Counted from the first letter of the stretch, positions 26,073 to 34,371 are shown. The stretch is DNA of 64,000 nucleotides from Cytobacillus firmus DS1 (GCF_000565285.1 NZ_APVL01000006.1:124001-188000), one strand, 5' to 3'. Notes: generated by a model from the letters alone, not told the origin. Numbers and translations are program-made.

Positions 26073-26402
26073 TTAGTTACCTCTTTGATGAAGCATCTTC
26101 AGTAAATTGGATGATCCGTTTGATGGTGTGATCTCCAATCGAATGGGAATTTCTTTTCCCTGATAGAAATTAATTATTTGATTCAGAGCTTCGGCATCTG
26201 CTTCGTTAAATCCTTTTACAAGATTGAAGGATGGACCCGGAATATTCCTGACAGTAAAAGCGGTTGTCCGGCCAATTCTTATAATTTCCACTCCCATTGG
26301 GTTTCCATCCGGATTTTTAATTGCCGTCAATCTGGAGTGCAGCAAATTTGTCTCTGCCTGGTCCAGTCTCTCAGCTAAGTCACTTTACATTACTAGATTC
26401 AT
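26073..26402 (-). pseudogene. Broken GNAT acetyltransferase-like gene (N-terminal part only)
   Basis: A good ribosome site (GAGGTG) and ATG at 26402 start MNLVM, then an in-frame TAA, after which the frame continues with SDLAERLDQAETNLLHSRLT and about 90 more residues to KMLHQRGN and a stop at 26073. GNAT proteins of this type are about 250-300 residues and continue after RGN with the acetyltransferase fold, which is absent here. So the gene has an early stop and lacks its catalytic half. Confidence 0.65.
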
Positions 26403-26502
26403 AACTTTCACCTCATACTAAGCAAGCTTCATTTTAAGAAAAACAAGCCAGCCTCATTCAAAAGTATTGTTCTCCCTTTGAAATGAATTCTCCTTTAAAA
26501 AC

Positions 26503-26538
26503 AATAAAAAAGGAAAAGAGCCGATGCTCTTTTCCTAA
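26503..26538 (-). terminator. Terminator of the nitroreductase gene
   Basis: AGGAAAAGAG (26511-26520) and CTCTTTTCCT (26527-26536) pair perfectly; on the minus strand six T follow. The stem overlaps the stop codon. Confidence 0.85.
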
Positions 26539-27218
26539 TCAATCCACTTTACAATATCATTGAATGGTCTGCGTGTTTTCGGCCTTGGGTCTTTCACTCT
26601 GTACCCAAATGCACACATTACCGACAGCCCGAAGCTTCCATCTTCAAGCAAACCTTCCTCACCCAGCAGCTTATTCATTTTTTCAATATCAAAGCCTTCA
26701 ATCGGGCAGGAATCTATGCCAATTTGTGCAGCAGCGGTCATCATATTCCCAAGTGCGATGTAACTTTGCTTGCATGCCCAATCAAAGAGAGGGCGGTCAC
26801 CTTCCAGAAGATCAAAATCGGACTTCTGGAATTCCTCAATACGCTGCAAATATTTTTCCATCATTTCTTCCGGCATTCCCAGTGTATTTCTAAAATGATC
26901 CTGCAGATACTGGGAATCATATTTAGTATCTTTTTTCGTTCTTGCAAGGACTAAAACAAAGTGGCTTGCTTCAGGCAGTTTCCCGAATGCTCCCCAGGAG
27001 GCATTCTTAATTTTCTCACGGAGCTCCTGGTTCTGAACAACCACGAAACGCCATGGTTCAAAACCAAATGAACTTGGTGACAGACGGCCTGTCTCCAATA
27101 CAAACCGGAAATCTTCCTCGGGGATTTCTTTATTTGGATCAAATTCCTTTGTAGCATGTCTGAATTGATAGGCATTCAGTATTTCTTCCTTTAAAGCTTC
27201 CTTTTCACGCAAAACCAA
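26535..27218 (-). CDS. NAD(P)H-dependent nitroreductase (NfsB/YfkO-like)
   Basis: A 227-residue FMN enzyme. FMN-binding residues are in the start YQFRHATKEFD, RLSPSSFGFEPWRFVVVQ and the late SYIALGNMMTAAAQIGIDSCPIEGF region, as in YfkO and NfsB, which reduce nitroaromatics, quinones or flavins with NAD(P)H. Two TTG codons (27218 and 27212) follow AAAGGAG; spacing favours the second but both are possible. Single-gene transcript with its own terminator. Confidence 0.9.
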   Translation of the reverse strand: MVLREKEALKEEILNAYQFRHATKEFDPNKEIPEEDFRFVLETGRLSPSSFGFEPWRFVVVQNQELREKIKNASWGAFGKLPEASHFVLVLARTKKDTKYDSQYLQDHFRNTLGMPEEMMEKYLQRIEEFQKSDFDLLEGDRPLFDWACKQSYIALGNMMTAAAQIGIDSCPIEGFDIEKMNKLLGEEGLLEDGSFGLSVMCAFGYRVKDPRPKTRRPFNDIVKWID

Positions 27219-27442
27219 ACACTCCTTTTCTGGCTGTTCTAAATTTTAACGTAACACATTACAGCTTAACATTCATGAAATCCGCTTATAGTTTGCCTTT
27301 TCGCTGCTATTCCTAATCATTTGGAGCACTTTCTTTGTAAATCCATAGACAGTCTGATCATGTCCAGGCAATGAATTCCATTTTCATGGATATCATCTTT
27401 GTAATGCCGCACAAAGGCTAGTTACATTAATATGCAGTAAAA
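27219..27442. other. Intergenic stretch with an unexplained 31-codon minus-strand frame
   Basis: The gap between the nitroreductase and the V4R-STAS gene contains a frame at 27317-27412 on the minus strand reading VRHYKDDIHENGIHCLDMIR then LSMDLQRKCSK. It looks protein-like but lacks a ribosome site and is preceded by a stop; it may be a gene fragment. The nitroreductase promoter must also lie here. Confidence 0.25.
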
Positions 27443-27470
27443 AACCAGCATTCGCTAAAATGCTGGTTCT
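27438..27470 (-). terminator. Terminator of the V4R-STAS gene
   Basis: AACCAGCATT (27443-27452) pairs with AATGCTGGTT (27459-27468), followed on the minus strand by TTTTA. Confidence 0.85.
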
Positions 27471-27474
27471 ACTT

Positions 27475-28506
27475 TTATTTTTTAGGAGAAATCTCCAATC
27501 CTAATTGATTTAGAGCGTGTGTGATTCCCTGCTGCAGAACTGAAAAACAAGGAATCTGTGTTTCTTTAATTCCGCTCTCGATGATTTGCAGGCTCAGTTT
27601 AGGAGATATCCCGACAAATATGCAGTTTGTGCCCAATAGGGAAGCTGCTTTGACGAACTTCTGCAGAAAATCGAAAGTATATTGATTAACACCCTTTAAT
27701 GCAGTTAAGTCCAATATTAAATACTCTGCTTTATACCGTGGAAGATTCAGTAATGTTCTGTTCAGCAGCTCCTCCGCCCGCAGTTCTTCATATCTTCCCA
27801 CTAAAGGAATGACCAAAATGGAATCGATCACTGGAATAATTGGAGAAGAAATCTCCTTAATAATTTCAGATAATACTCTCGTCTGCTCAGCAATTTCCTT
27901 CTCCAGCTCTTTCTGGGCGCTTTGATTCTGCTCTTTAATCATGGCACTGATATTCTGAGAGGGCGTAATGTCAGACTCAAAAAATTCGTATTCGGAATAC
28001 TGATCCCCCTGGACCTGACTTTGCCTTACTTTATACCATATATTTGTTTCAAAAATGCCGCTTAGCACACCTGCCCAATGTCCAGGCAAGAAAGTGCCTT
28101 CTGCTTCTTTTTTTTGTTCCACATTAATCTTATATTCCCAGCCATTTTTAACACGAATGATGGCTTTCTTTTCTTCGAGACAAAAGGAGGCAATCTCTGT
28201 CTTTCCCCATCCGGCAGTTAAATAGATATTGGGTAAGTGATTAATAATTTCTTCTTTTTCTTTATTTGATTCCAAATAAAATTTGCTGACAATTTTCCCT
28301 GTCCGGTATCCAGCTGTTTCCATCACAAGCTCGGCCGACTTTTCACCAGAGATTTCTTCAATGGAGTCCAGCAGAGTCTTAAAAGCTGTGTTTACCCAAA
28401 AAACCACCACTTCGTCATTTTCAAATTTAAACGTTGCATCATCCAGATCCCAATCAAACAGAGATCCATTCACATTTATTTCATACTTGAAAGAGTTAGC
28501 CTCCAT
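27475..28506 (-). CDS. V4R-like sensor domain fused to a STAS domain (RsbR-like)
   Basis: A 343-residue soluble protein in three parts. Residues about 60-185 resemble a V4R small-molecule-binding domain (LPGHWAGVLSGIFETNIWYK). Residues 190-225 form a coiled coil (KEQNQSAQKELEKEIAEQTR). The rest is a STAS domain of RsbR type: PVIDSILVIPLVGRYEELRA, LDLTALKGVNQ and FVGISPKLSLQIIESGI. RsbR proteins are stressosome sensors acting on RsbT and sigma-B; here the domain threonine is kept in LDLTALKGVN. ATG 28506 follows GGGAGGA by 8 bases. Ligand unknown. No rsbS/rsbT genes are nearby. Confidence 0.8.
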   Translation of the reverse strand: MEANSFKYEINVNGSLFDWDLDDATFKFENDEVVVFWVNTAFKTLLDSIEEISGEKSAELVMETAGYRTGKIVSKFYLESNKEKEEIINHLPNIYLTAGWGKTEIASFCLEEKKAIIRVKNGWEYKINVEQKKEAEGTFLPGHWAGVLSGIFETNIWYKVRQSQVQGDQYSEYEFFESDITPSQNISAMIKEQNQSAQKELEKEIAEQTRVLSEIIKEISSPIIPVIDSILVIPLVGRYEELRAEELLNRTLLNLPRYKAEYLILDLTALKGVNQYTFDFLQKFVKAASLLGTNCIFVGISPKLSLQIIESGIKETQIPCFSVLQQGITHALNQLGLEISPKK

Positions 28507-28710
28507 CGAATGTCCTCCCTCTCTTATTGTTGTCAATTCATCTATTTAAAGAACATTATTATTCTAACCTCAAGGATATTTCGGAGTCAAAAATGATTAT
28601 GCTGCTGGTAAAACCTAATTTAAAATAAAGAAAGTCCAAATAATATAACTGCTGAGGATTGCCGGAAATAGTCAAAATCTATCTAATTTTACGCATGCAG
28701 AGTTTTTTTC

Positions 28711-28757
28711 ACCCCAAAAAAAAGAATAGGCAAGCAAGTCTTCCCCGCTTATACCTA
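28711..28757 (-). terminator. Terminator of the two-component operon
   Basis: On the minus strand TAGG...AAGC pairs imperfectly with GCTTGCCTA, followed by TTC and nine T. It starts at the histidine kinase stop codon. Confidence 0.65.
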
Positions 28758-30176
28758 CCCTTCCTCTTCCCACTTAATCATAAATGTACTGCCTTTTGCC
28801 GAACTTTCTTTTAAAAATAAATTTGCGTTCAGAGCATCAGCCAGCAGTTTGCTGAAAGGAAGCCCCAAGCCAAGCCCTCTTACTTTCAGCTTCTTCTTTT
28901 CCCCCCTGTAAAAACGCTCAAAAATATAAGGCTGCTCCTCTTCGGCTATTCCTGATCCGTTATCATGAACCTCAATAAATCTTTCGGTTAAAATAACAGT
29001 AATGCTGCCATCTTCATCAATGGCATGATAAGCATTATTCAATAAATTAATCATAATCTGCTGCAGACGGTACGGGTCTGTTGATCTCCTGATGGTTTCA
29101 GCGGGCACTTCCACACGATAGTAAAAATTGCCTTTCTGCGCAAGTGCCCATTGCCTTACAATATCCTGCACGAGCTTATTCATATCACAGTTTTCATGCC
29201 TGATTGAAAATGCACCCGACGAAAGTGAATTGAAATCGAGCAAGTCCTCGATCATTTTCTGCAAACGGCTGACTTCTTTTAAAGAAATATCAAGAAATTC
29301 CTCTTTCTCTTCCCCGCTTACAACATCATCACGGACTGCCTGAATTAGACCGCTTATAGATGTGACAGGTGTTTTCAAATCATGCGTGACCCCAGCCAGC
29401 AATTCTGCCCTTAGTTTTTCAAGGTGCATTAGCCTCTCTGTCATTTCTTTAAACGAAATAATTAAATTATGAATCTCTTCCTCATTGGCACTGGCTTTCA
29501 GTTCGATTTTATAGTCACCTTCGCTGACTTTCGAGGCAGCTTGAGCTACTTCCTGAATGGGCCTCGAAATTTTCCTCGAAAGAAAATAAATGACACTCCA
29601 TCCGAGCAGACCCAATCCTGAGAGCATGATCAATAACAGGGAATATTCCTGATTTACGTTCGTCAAATCATCTGCGCTTTGGACCACAACGACCCATCCC
29701 ACCGGGTTATTATCGATCGATATCTCCGACTTGACCGCATAAACCGCTTGCCCATCCTGTGTATCCAGTTTTTGGACGTTCTTTTGATTATCAAGCAAAT
29801 CTGCAGGCAGAGTTCCGAGATTGGGACCAGCCTGGTTATTTCTCTGCATACGCCCAGATTTTTTATATAATATTTGGCCATTTAAATCGCTTATGAAAAC
29901 CTGGGGATTAAACTTAAATTCCAGCAGCTTCGCTCTTTCCTCCAGCATTCTGTTAAAAAATGGATCAAACTCGATGCTTCCGTCCTGCTGCACGACACGA
30001 TCTGCTGTCTCAACAGCAACGTACTGCAGCAAATTCAGCCGGTTTTCAAGAGTTGTCTGCCTGATCCACCACATAGATCCCGCTGCCAGTATAATAAGTC
30101 CAATGATAAGTGTAAATAGATAGCGGGTTGTCCAATAGCGGAGCAGGGATGTTCTTTTGTTATTTTTCATAAACAT
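28755..30176 (-). CDS. HAMP sensor histidine kinase
   Basis: A 473-residue membrane kinase. Two helices (about residues 18-38 and 178-199) enclose a 140-residue extracytoplasmic sensor region; HAMP follows (200-252); the phospho-acceptor H265 is in THDLKTPVTS; the ATPase domain shows NLLNNAYHAI (N box), VHDNGSGIAEEE (G1) and GLGLGLPFS (G2). It overlaps the upstream response regulator gene by 17 bases. ATG 30176 or 30170. The signal is unknown; the adjacent secreted repeat protein is a candidate partner. Confidence 0.92.
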   Translation of the reverse strand: MFMKNNKRTSLLRYWTTRYLFTLIIGLIILAAGSMWWIRQTTLENRLNLLQYVAVETADRVVQQDGSIEFDPFFNRMLEERAKLLEFKFNPQVFISDLNGQILYKKSGRMQRNNQAGPNLGTLPADLLDNQKNVQKLDTQDGQAVYAVKSEISIDNNPVGWVVVVQSADDLTNVNQEYSLLLIMLSGLGLLGWSVIYFLSRKISRPIQEVAQAASKVSEGDYKIELKASANEEEIHNLIISFKEMTERLMHLEKLRAELLAGVTHDLKTPVTSISGLIQAVRDDVVSGEEKEEFLDISLKEVSRLQKMIEDLLDFNSLSSGAFSIRHENCDMNKLVQDIVRQWALAQKGNFYYRVEVPAETIRRSTDPYRLQQIMINLLNNAYHAIDEDGSITVILTERFIEVHDNGSGIAEEEQPYIFERFYRGEKKKLKVRGLGLGLPFSKLLADALNANLFLKESSAKGSTFMIKWEEEG

Positions 30177-30846
30177 GGAATTGGTACCCCATTCCTCTGA
30201 GCGTCCTTATCTCACCTTCTGATTCCGGCCAGTCGGTTAAAGCCTGTCGCACTCTTTTTACGGCCAAATCGACTGCACGATCGCTTCCGTCATAATCCAT
30301 TCCCCAGACATGTTCAATCAACTGATCCCTGGTGAAAGTTCTGTTAGGCCTTTCAGCCAAAAACAGAAGCAAAGATAAATCCCGCGGAGTCAAACTTACT
30401 TCCTTGCCATTCAGGAAAATGGTATGCGCATCAAAATTTATCGTTAAGCTTCCATATTGCTTTATATGTTCATCATTGTACACATTGGCTGATCGCCGTA
30501 ATACGGCATTCACGCGTGCAATAACCTCATCCCCGATAAAAGGCTTTGAAATATAATCATCTGCACCTGTATTCAAGCCCTTCAGCTTGTAATCGATATC
30601 CCCCAGCGCTGTAAGCATGATGACAGGACATGCGCTTTTTTCACGAATTTTTTTAAGTACACTCCATCCATCCATCCCAGGCATCATAATATCCAGGATC
30701 ACAAGCTGAGGTGAGTGACTGAAAAATTGCTCAAGGGCACTGGTGCCATCATATGCAGTTAGAACTTCAAACCCTTCCCGCTGCAAATAGGCGATTAAAA
30801 CCTTGGAAATAGCTAATTCATCTTCTGCTACAAGGATTTTTTTCAT
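30160..30846 (-). CDS. OmpR/PhoP-family response regulator
   Basis: A 228-residue regulator: receiver domain residues 1-120 with phospho-acceptor D52 (LDIMMPGMDG) and switch lysine in YISKPF; winged-helix DNA-binding domain about 130-225 (LTPRDLSLLLFLAERPNRTF, VDLAVKRVRQAL). OmpR-type regulators bind tandem half-sites 11 bases apart, and such a pair lies upstream of the repeat protein gene at 32000-32016. ATG 30846 follows GGAAGG. First gene of the pair, 72 bases after the repeat protein gene across a terminator. Confidence 0.94.
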   Translation of the reverse strand: MKKILVAEDELAISKVLIAYLQREGFEVLTAYDGTSALEQFFSHSPQLVILDIMMPGMDGWSVLKKIREKSACPVIMLTALGDIDYKLKGLNTGADDYISKPFIGDEVIARVNAVLRRSANVYNDEHIKQYGSLTINFDAHTIFLNGKEVSLTPRDLSLLLFLAERPNRTFTRDQLIEHVWGMDYDGSDRAVDLAVKRVRQALTDWPESEGEIRTLRGMGYQFHVYEK

Positions 30847-30878
30847 TTTTACCTTCCTCCAATAAGTTAACTATACAG

Positions 30879-30912
30879 AAAAATCCCCGAATTTGTACAC
30901 GGGGATTTTTAA
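30879..30912 (-). terminator. Terminator between the repeat protein gene and the response regulator
   Basis: AAAAATCCCCG (30879-30889) and CGGGGATTTTT (30900-30910) pair perfectly. Some read-through into the regulator gene is possible. Confidence 0.88.
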
Positions 30913-30917
30913 AACTA

Positions 30918-31931
30918 TTACAAAGAGCCTGAATCTGTACTTGTATCAGTTAGATCTTCTTTAGATGCCCGCTGTTTCATGCTTCCACCTTTTCCATGTC
31001 CATGACTGCCTCTCATTTCCTTTTTGCCAAATCCTTTGATGCCCATAAACGTTTCTCCAAGAAGGTCCCGTAATTTAGCACTGTCCTTCTTTTCTATTTC
31101 CTTGATAAGGTCTGCTGTTGATTTATTATTGGTGGAAATCCCTAAGTCCTTAGCGAGTTCTGCCACTTTTTTCTCCCTAACCTCTTGGGCGATTTGCTGA
31201 ATGAATTTCCCATCTATTGAAATGCCCAGTTCCTTCGCTTCTTTTTTGACCTTCACGGAAAAGACCTCTTGTGCCGCTTCCCTGATATCTTTGCCTTCAA
31301 TGGAAACTCCTAATTTTTCAGCCTCTTTTTTTACTGATGCTGTGTATATCTCTTGCTTTAGTGTCTTTAGATCTTTGCCATCAGCAGAAATTCCAAGCTC
31401 TTTTGCCTGCTTGTTTAAGGAGGCAGTCTCTATATCTTTCTTTAAAGTCTCCAAATCTTTGTCTTTAGTCGATACTCCCAGTTCTTTGGCCTCCTCTTTC
31501 AGTTTTGCAGTGCCAATTTCTTCATGGAGAGCTTCTGCATCTTTTCCTTCTGTTTTGATGCCCAATTCTGCAGCTTCCTTTTTCAGCTTAGCAAGCATTA
31601 CTTCCTCCATAAGGTCTACAGCGTCTTTTCCAGCCGTTTTAATCCCAAGCTCTTTCGCTTCTTTCAGAATTTCTGCTTCCCGGATTTCACCAATTAAAGT
31701 TTCGGCATCTTTTCCTTCTGTTTTTATATCGAGCTCTTGAGCCCTTTGAAGGATAGATTCAGTGTCATTAGTGAACCCCCTGCCATGATGGCCAAACACC
31801 TTGTTTTTAAATTTCCATCTTAACTCGCCTTTTTCTGCAGAAGTATCTGTATCTGCTGCAAAAGATGTTGTTGCGTACCCGCCTGCCAGTAATAAACCTG
31901 CAAGGCTAAAACCAATGATTGTTTTTTTCAT
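30918..31931 (-). CDS. Secreted protein with eight exact-length 28-residue repeats
   Basis: A 337-residue exported protein. Residues 1-26 are a signal peptide (MKKTIIGFSLAGLLLAGGYA, cleavage after SFA). Residues 60-283 are eight consecutive 28-residue units with consensus LKKEAKELGI-x3-GKD-x3-L-x2-EI-x2-A. Each unit is a helix, a turn at GI-x3-GK and a second helix, reminiscent of the SAP/HeH/Rho-N type helix-extended-loop-helix. The tail is rich in glycine, histidine and charged residues (GSHGHGKGGS). I do not recognise a named family. ATG 31931 follows CAGGAGGT. It sits directly upstream of the two-component genes. Confidence 0.85.
   Translation of the reverse strand: MKKTIIGFSLAGLLLAGGYATTSFAADTDTSAEKGELRWKFKNKVFGHHGRGFTNDTESILQRAQELDIKTEGKDAETLIGEIREAEILKEAKELGIKTAGKDAVDLMEEVMLAKLKKEAAELGIKTEGKDAEALHEEIGTAKLKEEAKELGVSTKDKDLETLKKDIETASLNKQAKELGISADGKDLKTLKQEIYTASVKKEAEKLGVSIEGKDIREAAQEVFSVKVKKEAKELGISIDGKFIQQIAQEVREKKVAELAKDLGISTNNKSTADLIKEIEKKDSAKLRDLLGETFMGIKGFGKKEMRGSHGHGKGGSMKQRASKEDLTDTSTDSGSL
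31083..31754 (-). repeat. Coding repeat: 8 x 84 bp units
   Basis: Encodes the eight 28-residue repeats of the secreted protein (residues 60-283) with no insertions or deletions between units. Units differ at the DNA level, so the array is old rather than freshly amplified. Confidence 0.85.
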
Positions 31932-31999
31932 GACTATACCTCCTGATTATTTTAAAGGCCAAGCATTCTTAACCTCGATTTTACTATATCGGTGCAATA

Positions 32000-32016
32000 T
32001 GTCAGGAAGATGTCAA
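32000..32016 (-). promoter_or_regulatory. Tandem half-sites for an OmpR/PhoP-type regulator
   Basis: On the minus strand TTGACA (32011-32016), five bases, CTGACA (32000-32005): direct repeats 11 bases apart, the spacing of PhoP/OmpR boxes. CTGACA is also a fair -35, with TAAAAT 16 bases further, about 50 bases before the repeat protein ATG. Confidence 0.5.
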
Positions 32017-32032
32017 AAAAACTCAATAATAA

Positions 32033-32073
32033 AAAAACCGCCAATTCCGCAATAAGCGGACTGACGGTTTTAG
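32033..32073 (-). terminator. Terminator of the MATE gene
   Basis: Arms AAAACCGCCAATTCCGC (32034-32050) and GCGGACTGACGGTTTT (32056-32071) pair with one or two mismatches, followed by T run on the minus strand. Confidence 0.82.
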
Positions 32074-33443
32074 CCTGCTTCTCTGATTTCTTCAATGGTA
32101 AATTTTCTCTTCTGGATAAAGATGAGCCTCATCGAAAGACAAACACCTGCAGCAAGAAGTCCGAAGGTAAGGCCAAGCCAATATCCAGTAGCCCCAAGGT
32201 CTGTATAGTGTGCAAGAACATAACCAGCAGGCAGACAGATAAGCCAATAAGAAACCAGTGTGATAACAAAAGAAATATTCACATCTTTATATCCTCTTAA
32301 AGCCGCTTGTGCAGTAGCCTGAATGGCATCGGAAATCTGAAAAAACAGCGCATAAATCAGAAAATGGGCAGTCAGGTCAATAACCGCTTGATCAGTAGAG
32401 TAAAAGCCTGAAACCTCATAGCGGAAAAATACAACCAGGAGGCCTGTGAACAGCGCAATTAAAATAGACAGATAGATGCCAAGCCAGCTGTAGGATTTTG
32501 CATCCTTATACCTGCCTGCGCCCACTTCAAATCCGACTAACACGGTCTGCGCCATGGAAATGCTGATTGGGATCATATACAGGAAGGAAACAATGTTTAA
32601 TGCAGACTGATAGGCAGCAATAGTTGTAACATTGAACTTACTGATTAAGATGGTCACCGCGGCAAACATACTCGTTTCAAAAAAGATGGACAGTCCCATG
32701 GGTACGCCTATCTTTAAGATTTCTTTGCATTTATCCCATGAAAATTCCTTAAGACCGCTAAAAATGGCATAGCTTGAAAAAGGATCCTTCGTTTTTATAA
32801 TAAGAGCACTGATGACAAGGATGAACCAATAAGTAATAGAAGTTGCATACCCTCCTCCTGCACCTCCCAATTCAGGAAATCCCCAATATCCAAAAATCAG
32901 GACATAATTCAGGAAGAAATTGATGGGAAGCGAACAAAACAAAATCACCATTACAACTCTCGTTTTGCCGAGTGCATAGATGAAAGATCTTAAAACATTA
33001 AATATGAATAAAGGAATGATTCCAAAGCTGAGTCCCACAAGATAGCCACGAGCTATTGCTTTCACACCATCAGGCAGATTCATGCTATTAAGCAGAGGGT
33101 CAAGCAAAACTGAACCCAATAGGATAACTGCAAAGGCAATGATACAACCCAATAAGATGCCATTTTTTACGATAGATGAAACTTCTTTGTTCTTTTTTTC
33201 GCCAATCGCTTGAGCGGCAATTGGGGATACAGCCATTAATATCCCGCTAAGCCCGGTAAAAACCGGATTCCAAATGGAGGAGCCAATCGCTACGCCAGCA
33301 AGGTCGGAAGCATTATATCTCCCCGACATAATTGTATTAAAAAAGACCATTGCAAACATGCCAAACTGCGTGATTAGGATAGGAATTAACATGAATGTTA
33401 TTTGCCTGATCTTCTCCTGTAAAGTAAACGTCTGATACATCAT
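32070..33443 (-). CDS. MATE family multidrug efflux protein (NorM-like)
   Basis: A 457-residue protein with twelve predicted membrane helices in two six-helix halves. The first half begins ILITQFGMFAMVFFNTIMSG, and the GLSGILMAVSPIAAQAIGEK segment is the usual MATE helix-2 signature, repeated as ISMAQTVLVGFEVGAG in the second half. Exports cationic drugs in exchange for Na+ or H+. ATG 33443 (MMYQ) follows AAGGAG; the frame's 10 upstream codons lack a ribosome site. Monocistronic. Confidence 0.92.
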   Translation of the reverse strand: MMYQTFTLQEKIRQITFMLIPILITQFGMFAMVFFNTIMSGRYNASDLAGVAIGSSIWNPVFTGLSGILMAVSPIAAQAIGEKKNKEVSSIVKNGILLGCIIAFAVILLGSVLLDPLLNSMNLPDGVKAIARGYLVGLSFGIIPLFIFNVLRSFIYALGKTRVVMVILFCSLPINFFLNYVLIFGYWGFPELGGAGGGYATSITYWFILVISALIIKTKDPFSSYAIFSGLKEFSWDKCKEILKIGVPMGLSIFFETSMFAAVTILISKFNVTTIAAYQSALNIVSFLYMIPISISMAQTVLVGFEVGAGRYKDAKSYSWLGIYLSILIALFTGLLVVFFRYEVSGFYSTDQAVIDLTAHFLIYALFFQISDAIQATAQAALRGYKDVNISFVITLVSYWLICLPAGYVLAHYTDLGATGYWLGLTFGLLAAGVCLSMRLIFIQKRKFTIEEIREAG

Positions 33444-33524
33444 AAAGACTCCTTCACAAAATAGTAAACACAAATATTATTATATTATATCTTTAAAAAG
33501 AAAGACCTCATTTTCATTCAAAAG

Positions 33525-33550
33525 AAAAAAGAGCTGAGGCAGCTCTTTTT
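33525..33550. terminator. Bidirectional-looking terminator after the ArsR gene
   Basis: AAAAAAGAGCTG (33525-33534 region) and CAGCTCTTTTT (33540-33550), A/T tracts on both sides. Confidence 0.85.
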
Positions 33551-33558
33551 CCAGGACA

Positions 33559-33885
33559 TTACTCAATTTCTTCTTCAACTATATATTTAAGTTTTTGCAG
33601 CTTATTATCCCAGAATTGTTCATAATAGGCCAGCCATTGCTTCAATTCTTTCAGCGGCTCAGGCTGGAGCTGATAGATTCTTTCTCTGCCTGCCTTTTTC
33701 CCTCTTACTAACTCAGCTTCAGAAAGGATATGAAGATGTTTAGATATTGCGGTCCGGCTTATGGGAAAATGAGCACTTATCTCTGAGATCGGGCGTTCTT
33801 TTTCAGCCAGCAGCCTTAATACTTCTCTCCTCGTTGGATCGGCGATTGCCTGAAACACATCATGTTTCCTGGCAGAAGCACCCAT
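33559..33885 (-). CDS. ArsR-family winged-helix repressor
   Basis: A 108-residue ArsR/SmtB regulator: IADPTRREVLRLLAEKERPI, recognition helix ISRTAISKHLHILSEAELV, wing GRERIYQL. The classic metal-binding cysteine motif (CVC) is absent, so it probably responds to something other than arsenic-type metals. Its ATG overlaps the TAA of the SRPBCC gene (TAATG), so the two are co-translated. Two AACC-N4-GGTT palindromes at the promoter of the pair are its likely operators. Confidence 0.9.
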   Translation of the reverse strand: MGASARKHDVFQAIADPTRREVLRLLAEKERPISEISAHFPISRTAISKHLHILSEAELVRGKKAGRERIYQLQPEPLKELKQWLAYYEQFWDNKLQKLKYIVEEEIE

Positions 33886-34301
33886 TATTCCTCAACAGCC
33901 TTGCCAAGCATTGCGAGAATTCCTGTCCATCCCTGGGACATTCTTTCACGGATAACCGCACTCTCGGCTTGAGCTTTCTCAACCAGTTCATCTGACTGTT
34001 TCCAGCCGCCATGTATAAGCGTAAATTCAGTTTTGCCGTCCAAATCTTTTAAAATGAAAGATACAAACCATCCATCCTTATCCCATTCAAAAGAAAGCCG
34101 GTTAGGTTCATCCAGTTCTGTAACCTTACATGGGGACGGACCAAATGGGGACTGAATATAAAATTCATAGCCAAGTTCAGCCTTAAAATCATTTGGCATA
34201 AACCACGCTTCGATTCCTTCTGATGTAGAAACTTTCTTCCAGACCTTTTCGATAGGAGTATTAAGAATTACGGTTTGTTTAATATCCTGAAGTTTTTCCA
34301 T
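33885..34301 (-). CDS. SRPBCC (AHSA1/START-like) domain protein
   Basis: A 138-residue ligand-binding fold of the AHSA1 family: KQTVILNTPIEKVWKKVSTS at the start, FEWDKDGWFVSFILKDL and TEFTLIHGGW, then the closing long helix GWTGILAMLGKAV. These bind hydrophobic ligands in a deep pocket. SRPBCC genes paired with ArsR regulators are common in Bacillus and may provide the ligand sensing. ATG 34301 follows AAAGGAGAG. Confidence 0.88.
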   Translation of the reverse strand: MEKLQDIKQTVILNTPIEKVWKKVSTSEGIEAWFMPNDFKAELGYEFYIQSPFGPSPCKVTELDEPNRLSFEWDKDGWFVSFILKDLDGKTEFTLIHGGWKQSDELVEKAQAESAVIRERMSQGWTGILAMLGKAVEE

Positions 34302-34330
34302 TTAATAGCTCTCCTTTGCATATAAAATAA

Positions 34331-34371
34331 AACCTTTTGGTTTCGTTTATATCATATATAACCTTTTGGTT
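34331..34371 (-). promoter_or_regulatory. Twin AACC-N4-GGTT operators over the SRPBCC-arsR promoter
   Basis: AACCTTTTGGTT occurs at 34331-34342 and again at 34360-34371, 29 bases apart. On the minus strand TTTACA (34375-34380) and TATGAT, 18 bases apart, form a promoter whose spacer contains the second operator. This suits autorepression by the ArsR protein. Confidence 0.65.
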
